A stretch of 28,642 bases of DNA from CALMFQ01 sp964495595. Lineage in GTDB: Bacteria > Pseudomonadota > Gammaproteobacteria > Burkholderiales > SCOH01. Position numbers and translations under genes: made by a program. The first letter of the stretch is position 1. Every line of letters starts with the position of its first letter. The DNA lies in assembly GCA_964495595.1 (NCBI GenBank), contig CAZBWH010000037.1:1-28642 (forward strand). The letters run 5' to 3'. The notes beneath the pieces are model-generated. The model was not told where the DNA came from. It made no database searches and saw only the letters and a program-made list of their open reading frames with translations. Of the stretch, positions 24,188 through 28,642 are shown in pieces.

Positions 24188-25477
24188 ATGGAAAACCGTA
24201 AAGTTACGCTGACATACAACGATGGCAAGGATTCGCAGGAATTCCCGGTATTGCCGGGGACATTGGGGCCGGATGTCGTCGATATCCGCTCGTTCGCCAA
24301 GACCGGCATGTTCACTTTTGACCCGGGGTTCCTGGCCACTTCAGCCTGCGAATCCAAAATTACCTTCATTGACGGTGATCTGGGACAGTTGTACTACCGT
24401 GGCTTCCCGATCGAACAACTGGCTGAAAACAGCGACTATCTGGAAGTGTGCTACCTGTTGCTGAATGGCGAATTGCCCACAGCCGAGCAAAAGGCCAAGT
24501 TCGATTACACGGTCATGCGCCACAACATGCTGCACGACCAGATCCTGTCGTTCTACAAGGGTTTCCGCCGTGATGCACATCCGATGGCGGTAATGGTTGG
24601 CGTGGTGGGGGCGCTGTCGGCGTTTTACCACGATTCGCTGGATATCAATGACCCGCACCATCGCGAAGTATCGGCTTTCCGCCTGATCGCCAAAGTGCCG
24701 ACCATTGCTGCGCAAGCTTACCGCTACAACAAAGGCCTGCCGTTCTCCTATCCGAAGAAGGGGCTGACCTACGCTGAAAACTTCCTGTACATGATGTTCT
24801 CGACCCCGGTCGAGGAATACAAGGTCAATCCGGTGCTGGCTCGTGCGCTGGATCGCATCCTTACCCTGCATGCCGATCACGAACAGAATGCATCGACTTC
24901 AACCGTCCGTCTGGCTGGCTCGTCGGGTGCCAATCCGTTTGCCTGTATCGCTGCTGGTATTGCCTGTCTGTGGGGGCCGTCGCATGGCGGTGCCAACGAG
25001 GCCGTGCTGAAAATGCTGGACGAAATCGGTGCTGTGGAAAATGTGCCAGCCTTCATGGAAGGCGTAAAAGCCAAGACCCACAAGCTGATGGGCTTTGGCC
25101 ACCGTGTTTACAAGAATATGGATCCGCGCGCCAGCATCATGCGCCAGACCTGCCACGAGGTGTTGACCGAACTGGGCCTGGAAAACGATCCGAAGTTCAA
25201 GTTGGCCATGGCGCTAGAGAAAATCGCACTGGAAGACCCGTACTTCATCGAACGCAAGCTGTATCCGAACGTCGATTTCTATTCGGGTATCGTGCTGTCG
25301 GCGATCGGCATTCCGGTGTCGATGTTTACCCCGATCTTCGCGTTGGCCCGTACCGTAGGCTGGATCTCGCACTGGACCGAAATGATCGCCGATCCGGGTA
25401 TGAAGATCGGCCGTCCACGTCAGCTCTACACAGGCGCACAACGTCGCGACTATGTTGCGCTGAAAGATCGCAAGTAA
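24188..25477 (+). CDS. gltA: citrate synthase
   Basis: GltA, 429 residues, condenses acetyl-CoA with oxaloacetate as the entry step of the TCA cycle. Catalytic regions are WGPSHGGANEAVLKML (first active His), MGFGHRVYKNMDPRA (second active His) and PNVDFYSGIVLSAIG (active Asp). The length and the N-terminal beta domain starting at KVTLTYNDGKD fit the large hexameric type regulated by NADH in Gram-negative bacteria. ATG 24188 follows AAGGAG by nine bases; an upstream in-frame ATG at 24128 lies before that site and adds sequence unlike the family. Confidence 0.97.
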   Translation: MENRKVTLTYNDGKDSQEFPVLPGTLGPDVVDIRSFAKTGMFTFDPGFLATSACESKITFIDGDLGQLYYRGFPIEQLAENSDYLEVCYLLLNGELPTAEQKAKFDYTVMRHNMLHDQILSFYKGFRRDAHPMAVMVGVVGALSAFYHDSLDINDPHHREVSAFRLIAKVPTIAAQAYRYNKGLPFSYPKKGLTYAENFLYMMFSTPVEEYKVNPVLARALDRILTLHADHEQNASTSTVRLAGSSGANPFACIAAGIACLWGPSHGGANEAVLKMLDEIGAVENVPAFMEGVKAKTHKLMGFGHRVYKNMDPRASIMRQTCHEVLTELGLENDPKFKLAMALEKIALEDPYFIERKLYPNVDFYSGIVLSAIGIPVSMFTPIFALARTVGWISHWTEMIADPGMKIGRPRQLYTGAQRRDYVALKDRK

Positions 25478-25488
25478 TCAGGTAATAC

Positions 25489-25514
25489 ACACGGCCCGCT
25501 GTTGCGGGCCGTGT
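25489..25514 (+). terminator. strong hairpin after gltA (attenuator or partial terminator)
   Basis: A perfect 11-bp stem ACACGGCCCGC / GCGGGCCGTGT with loop TGTT starts about 11 nt after the gltA stop. No T run follows, so it is more likely to protect the 3' end or lower read-through than to fully terminate. Confidence 0.5.
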
Positions 25515-25551
25515 CGTAATGAGCTGGATGCGTTGAATCTGCCGGGTATTG

Positions 25552-25618
25552 TGTCCTCTGTGAGGACAGGGTCTGCTTTTGCCATGCCTTTTCGGGCAGG
25601 GTTTTGTTCGCCCGAAAA
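25552..25618 (+). promoter_or_regulatory. structured leader between gltA and sucA
   Basis: Two more perfect inverted repeats lie in the 225-nt gltA-sucA gap: TGTCCTC/GAGGACA (25552-25568) and TTTTCGGGC/GCCCGAAAA (25589-25618, loop 12 nt). Together with the hairpin at 25489-25514 they make a leader of three stem-loops before sucA. Function unknown; a site for RNA-level control is an inference. Confidence 0.35.
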
Positions 25619-25702
25619 TACTGTCAGGTGGTTCCTCCGGGTGGAGGGCGCATGTAGCAGTCAGTAGCAATTATCCCTGCCGGAGAAATGGGGGCAACCA
25701 CT

Positions 25703-28534
25703 ATGATGCACACAATGCTGAGCAACTCCTACCTGTTTGGTGGGAATGCACCGTTTGTAGAAGAACTCTACGAGGCCTACCTGGCCGATCCTGCTTCCAT
25801 CACAGCCGAGTGGCGGGATTATTTTGACAAACTGCAGCTGTTGCCGGGTGCGGCCGATCGCGACATTCCGCATGCGCCGATCCAGCAATCCTTTGTCCAG
25901 TTGACCAAGCAACCGCGCTTTGCCAACGCGCAAAGTGCCGCAACGCAGCAGGAAGCTGCCCAGAAGCAGGTGCAGGTGCTGCGCCTGATCAGTTCCTATC
26001 GAATCCTTGGCGTCCGGCATGCCAATCTTGACCCGCTGCGTCGTTATGACCAACTGGACGTGCCGGAACTTGATCCGGCCAGTCATGGCTTTACCGCCGA
26101 CGACATGGCGGTGACGTTCAATACCGGATCGCTGGTGGGGCCTAGAACCGCGCCGCTGTCGGAAATCCTGAACGTGTTGAAACAGACCTACTGCGGCAAT
26201 ATCGGTCTGGAATACATGCACATCATCCACTCCGAGCAAAAGATGTGGATTCGTGAGCGCTTCGAGTCAGTGCGTTCGCGTCCTGAGTTCACCGGTGCCA
26301 AGAAACGCCGTATCCTCAAACAGCTGACCGCTGCCGAGACGCTGGAAAAATACCTGCACACCAAATATGTCGGCCAGAAGCGCTTCTCGCTCGAAGGTGG
26401 CGAGAGCATGATCGCAGCGATGGATGAGCTGATCCAGCGAGCCGGCGAACAAGGCGTGCAGGAGATCGTGTTGGGCATGGCGCACCGGGGCCGCCTGAAC
26501 GTACTGGTCAACACCCTGGGCAAATTGCCGCGCGATCTGTTCTCGGAGTTCGAGGGCAAGCACAGCGATGAATTGAGCTCGGGCGACGTCAAATACCACA
26601 ATGGCTTCTCGTCGAATATCCCGACCCCGGGCGGCCCGATCCACGTATCGCTAGCATTTAACCCGTCGCACCTCGAAATCGTCAATCCGGTGGTGGAAGG
26701 CTCGGTCCGTGCGCGCCAGCAGCGTCGCAGCGACCGCACCGGCGATCAGGTGGTGCCGGTCTTGCTGCACGGCGATGCGGCGTTTGCCGGCCAGGGCGTG
26801 GTGATGGAAACGCTGGCGTTATCGAATACCCGTGGCTATGGCACCGGCGGCACCATCCATTTCGTCATCAACAACCAGATCGGTTTCACTACCTCCGATC
26901 CACGTGATTCGCGCTCTACCCTGTATTGCACCGATATCGCCAAAATGGTCGACGCGCCGATTTTCCACGTCAATGGCGACGATCCGGAAGCAGTGATCTT
27001 TGTATTGCAGGCGGCATTCGATTTTCGCATGCAGTTCAAGAAAGACGTCGTGATCGACATGGTCTGCTTCCGTAAGTTGGGTCATAACGAAGCGGATGAT
27101 CCGTTCGTTACCCAGCCAATGATGTACAAGAAGATTGGCCAGCATCCGGGCGCCCGCAAGCATTACGCCGAGCGACTGGTGGCCGAGGGGGTTATTGGCG
27201 CCAGCGAAGCCGATGAAATGATTCAGGCCTATCGTGCTGCACTGGATCGTGGTGAGCACGTCGAGCAGACCCGACTGTCGGACTATCAGCGCAGCTATTC
27301 GATCGACTGGACCCAGTTCAAGGGCACCCACTGGGCGCATCCGGTTGAGACCGCCGTTCCGCTTGGCGACTTGCAGCGCCTGGCAGAAAAAGTCACCACC
27401 ATCCCGGCCGATTTCAAGTTGCACCCAGGGGTGGCAAAAAACGTGATCGAAGCGCGCAAGCGCATGGGCAAAGGGGAAGTGCCGCTCGACTTCGGCATGG
27501 CCGAAACGCTGGCTTACGCCTCTCTGCTGGAATCCGGCTACGGCGTGCGCCTGTCCGGTCAGGACTGTGGCCGTGGCACGTTTACCCATCGCCACGCTGT
27601 GCTGCACGACCAGGCGCGTGAACGCTGGGATCAGGGCACCTATGTGCCGCTGCGTAATCTATCGGACAAACAGGCGCATTTCCTGGTAATTGATTCACTG
27701 CTGTCGGAAGAAGCCGTGCTGGGCTTTGAATATGGCTACGCATCGGCCGAACCGAACGAACTGGTGATCTGGGAAGCACAGTTCGGCGATTTCGCCAATG
27801 GTGCCCAGGTGGTGATCGACCAGTTCATTACCTCCGGTGAAACCAAATGGGGCCGTTACTGCGGTCTGGTGATGAGCCTGCCGCACGGCTACGATGGTCA
27901 GGGGCCGGAGCACTCGTCGTGCCGCGTCGAGCGATATCTGCAAATGTGTGCCGAGCACAATATCCAGGTGGTGATGCCGTCGACTGCCGCACAATGGTTC
28001 CATGTGTTGCGTCGTCAGATGCTGCGTCCATACCGCAAACCGCTGATCGTGCCGTTGTCCAAGCGTTTGCTGAAAGCCAAGGAGGCTTCGTCCGATATCG
28101 ACGATCTGGTCAACGGCAGCTTCAAGACAGTCATTGGTGAAGCGGATGCGGCCATTGACCCGAAGAAGATCAAGCGTGTGGTGGTGTGTGCCGGCCAGGT
28201 TTACTACGATCTGGTCAACGCTCGCCGGGAGCGGGATGTCGGCGACGTCGCCATCCTTCGCCTGGAGCAGTTGTACCCGTTCCCGACCGATACCTTCCGT
28301 GAAGAGCTGGCCAAGTTTCCGAATGCCAAGGAAGTCATGTGGGTGCAGGAAGAGCCGCGCAACCAGGGCGCCTGGCTGCAGATTCGCCATCGCCTCGAGT
28401 CCGGCCTGAATCCGAAGCAGGTTCTGACTTACGCTGGCCGGGTGTCATCGGCTTCGCCGGCAGTAGGCTACATGAGCAAACACGTTGCGCAGCTCAAGGC
28501 CTTCCTCGAAGAAGCGATGACGCTGAAAAAATAA
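25703..28534 (+). CDS. sucA: 2-oxoglutarate dehydrogenase E1 component
   Basis: SucA, about 943 residues, is the thiamine-diphosphate enzyme that decarboxylates 2-oxoglutarate and hands the succinyl group to SucB. Motifs: the N-terminal SNSYLFGGNAPFVEELYEAYL that contacts E2, IVLGMAHRGRLNVLVN, HGDAAFAGQGVVMETL, HFVINNQIGFTTSDP, VCFRKLGHNEADDP and FGYGYA-like FEYGYASAEPNELVIWEAQFG split across 27726-27789. Candidate starts are ATG 25688, 25703 and 25706. The GGAG at 25682-25685 is only two bases from 25688, whereas GGGGG (25690-25694) stands eight bases before 25703, and related proteins start near MMxTMLSNSYLFG. sucB follows after 76 nt. Confidence 0.95.
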   Translation: MMHTMLSNSYLFGGNAPFVEELYEAYLADPASITAEWRDYFDKLQLLPGAADRDIPHAPIQQSFVQLTKQPRFANAQSAATQQEAAQKQVQVLRLISSYRILGVRHANLDPLRRYDQLDVPELDPASHGFTADDMAVTFNTGSLVGPRTAPLSEILNVLKQTYCGNIGLEYMHIIHSEQKMWIRERFESVRSRPEFTGAKKRRILKQLTAAETLEKYLHTKYVGQKRFSLEGGESMIAAMDELIQRAGEQGVQEIVLGMAHRGRLNVLVNTLGKLPRDLFSEFEGKHSDELSSGDVKYHNGFSSNIPTPGGPIHVSLAFNPSHLEIVNPVVEGSVRARQQRRSDRTGDQVVPVLLHGDAAFAGQGVVMETLALSNTRGYGTGGTIHFVINNQIGFTTSDPRDSRSTLYCTDIAKMVDAPIFHVNGDDPEAVIFVLQAAFDFRMQFKKDVVIDMVCFRKLGHNEADDPFVTQPMMYKKIGQHPGARKHYAERLVAEGVIGASEADEMIQAYRAALDRGEHVEQTRLSDYQRSYSIDWTQFKGTHWAHPVETAVPLGDLQRLAEKVTTIPADFKLHPGVAKNVIEARKRMGKGEVPLDFGMAETLAYASLLESGYGVRLSGQDCGRGTFTHRHAVLHDQARERWDQGTYVPLRNLSDKQAHFLVIDSLLSEEAVLGFEYGYASAEPNELVIWEAQFGDFANGAQVVIDQFITSGETKWGRYCGLVMSLPHGYDGQGPEHSSCRVERYLQMCAEHNIQVVMPSTAAQWFHVLRRQMLRPYRKPLIVPLSKRLLKAKEASSDIDDLVNGSFKTVIGEADAAIDPKKIKRVVVCAGQVYYDLVNARRERDVGDVAILRLEQLYPFPTDTFREELAKFPNAKEVMWVQEEPRNQGAWLQIRHRLESGLNPKQVLTYAGRVSSASPAVGYMSKHVAQLKAFLEEAMTLKK

Positions 28535-28560
28535 TCCGTATACACCGTAGAGATAGACCG

Positions 28561-28587
28561 CACCCGGCGAGCCAAAAGCGCCGGGTG
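28561..28587 (+). promoter_or_regulatory. intercistronic hairpin between sucA and sucB
   Basis: A perfect 9-bp stem CACCCGGCG / CGCCGGGTG with a 9-nt loop lies between the sucA stop and sucB. It has no T tract, so it is probably an mRNA stability or processing element and not a terminator. Confidence 0.4.
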
Positions 28588-28610
28588 GATATGAAGAATC
28601 GGAGATAACG

Positions 28611-28642
28611 ATGCTGATTGAAGTAAAAGTACCGCAACTGCC
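28611..28642 (+). CDS. sucB: dihydrolipoamide succinyltransferase (E2), 5' end only
   Basis: The first ten codons, MLIEVKVPQL, followed by proline, match the start of the lipoyl domain of SucB, the E2 core of 2-oxoglutarate dehydrogenase. GGAG lies six bases before the ATG. The gene runs off the end of the window. Position straight after sucA supports the call. Confidence 0.85.
   Translation, partial: MLIEVKVPQL

Noticed and set aside
1..28642. CRISPR arrays, tRNA or rRNA genes, prophage or integrase genes
   Set aside because: Nothing with regular spaced repeats, cloverleaf-like sequence or phage-type genes was seen on either strand.

Overview
This is a GC-rich chromosomal segment with dense bacterial gene packing. 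It looks like a betaproteobacterium, most likely of the Neisseriales (Chromobacterium/Chitinibacter type). The reasons are the gene order mdh / GntR / sdhCDAB-sdhE-gltA-sucA-sucB, the NAD-malate dehydrogenase type and the codon usage. The taxonomic call is inference; no rRNA or tRNA gene is present to support it.

Layout. (1) 1-2215: a 5'-truncated sugar/polyol-type ABC solute-binding protein gene, cut off near base 50 by unrelated sequence that may be an insertion-sequence edge or assembly break. It overlaps a small family-3 periplasmic binding protein and ends at a strong terminator. (2) 2273-5099: a large membrane sensor with HAMP, GAF, PAS-like, Hpt and CheA-like ATPase domains, ended by a second strong terminator. 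(3) 5201-6865, minus strand: a HerA-like DUF853 (YjgR) ATPase. (4) 7053-11528: a tight three-gene operon of two paralogous PhnD-like periplasmic binding proteins and a tripartite hybrid histidine kinase, with no response regulator nearby. (5) 11597-14840: an ABC importer (binding protein, ATPase, double-length permease) resembling the putative selenate transporter family. (6) 14905-17115, minus strand: a lipoprotein, a DGC-domain cysteine-rich protein and tRNA 2-selenouridine synthase (selU/mnmH). Selenophosphate synthase (selD, 17134-18177) diverges from selU. Blocks 5 and 6 together form a selenium uptake and use locus: import of a selenium oxyanion, selenophosphate formation, then selenation of tRNA. 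(7) 18371-28642: a TCA-cycle supercluster. mdh is on the minus strand, and a GntR/HutC-type regulator with a perfect 16-bp palindromic operator diverges from it. Then come sdhC, sdhD, sdhA, sdhB, sdhE, gltA, sucA and the first codons of sucB, all on the plus strand.

The most interesting part is 7053-18177. A binding-protein-coupled phosphorelay sensor sits directly upstream of a selenate-type importer and the selD/selU genes, which raises the possibility that the sensor responds to a selenium or phosphorus oxyanion. A family of palindromic REP-like elements of about 28-38 nt, with four copies of varying quality, lies in three intergenic regions. Most other genes are ordinary housekeeping genes. 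Long antisense ORFs are shadows of high-GC codon bias.
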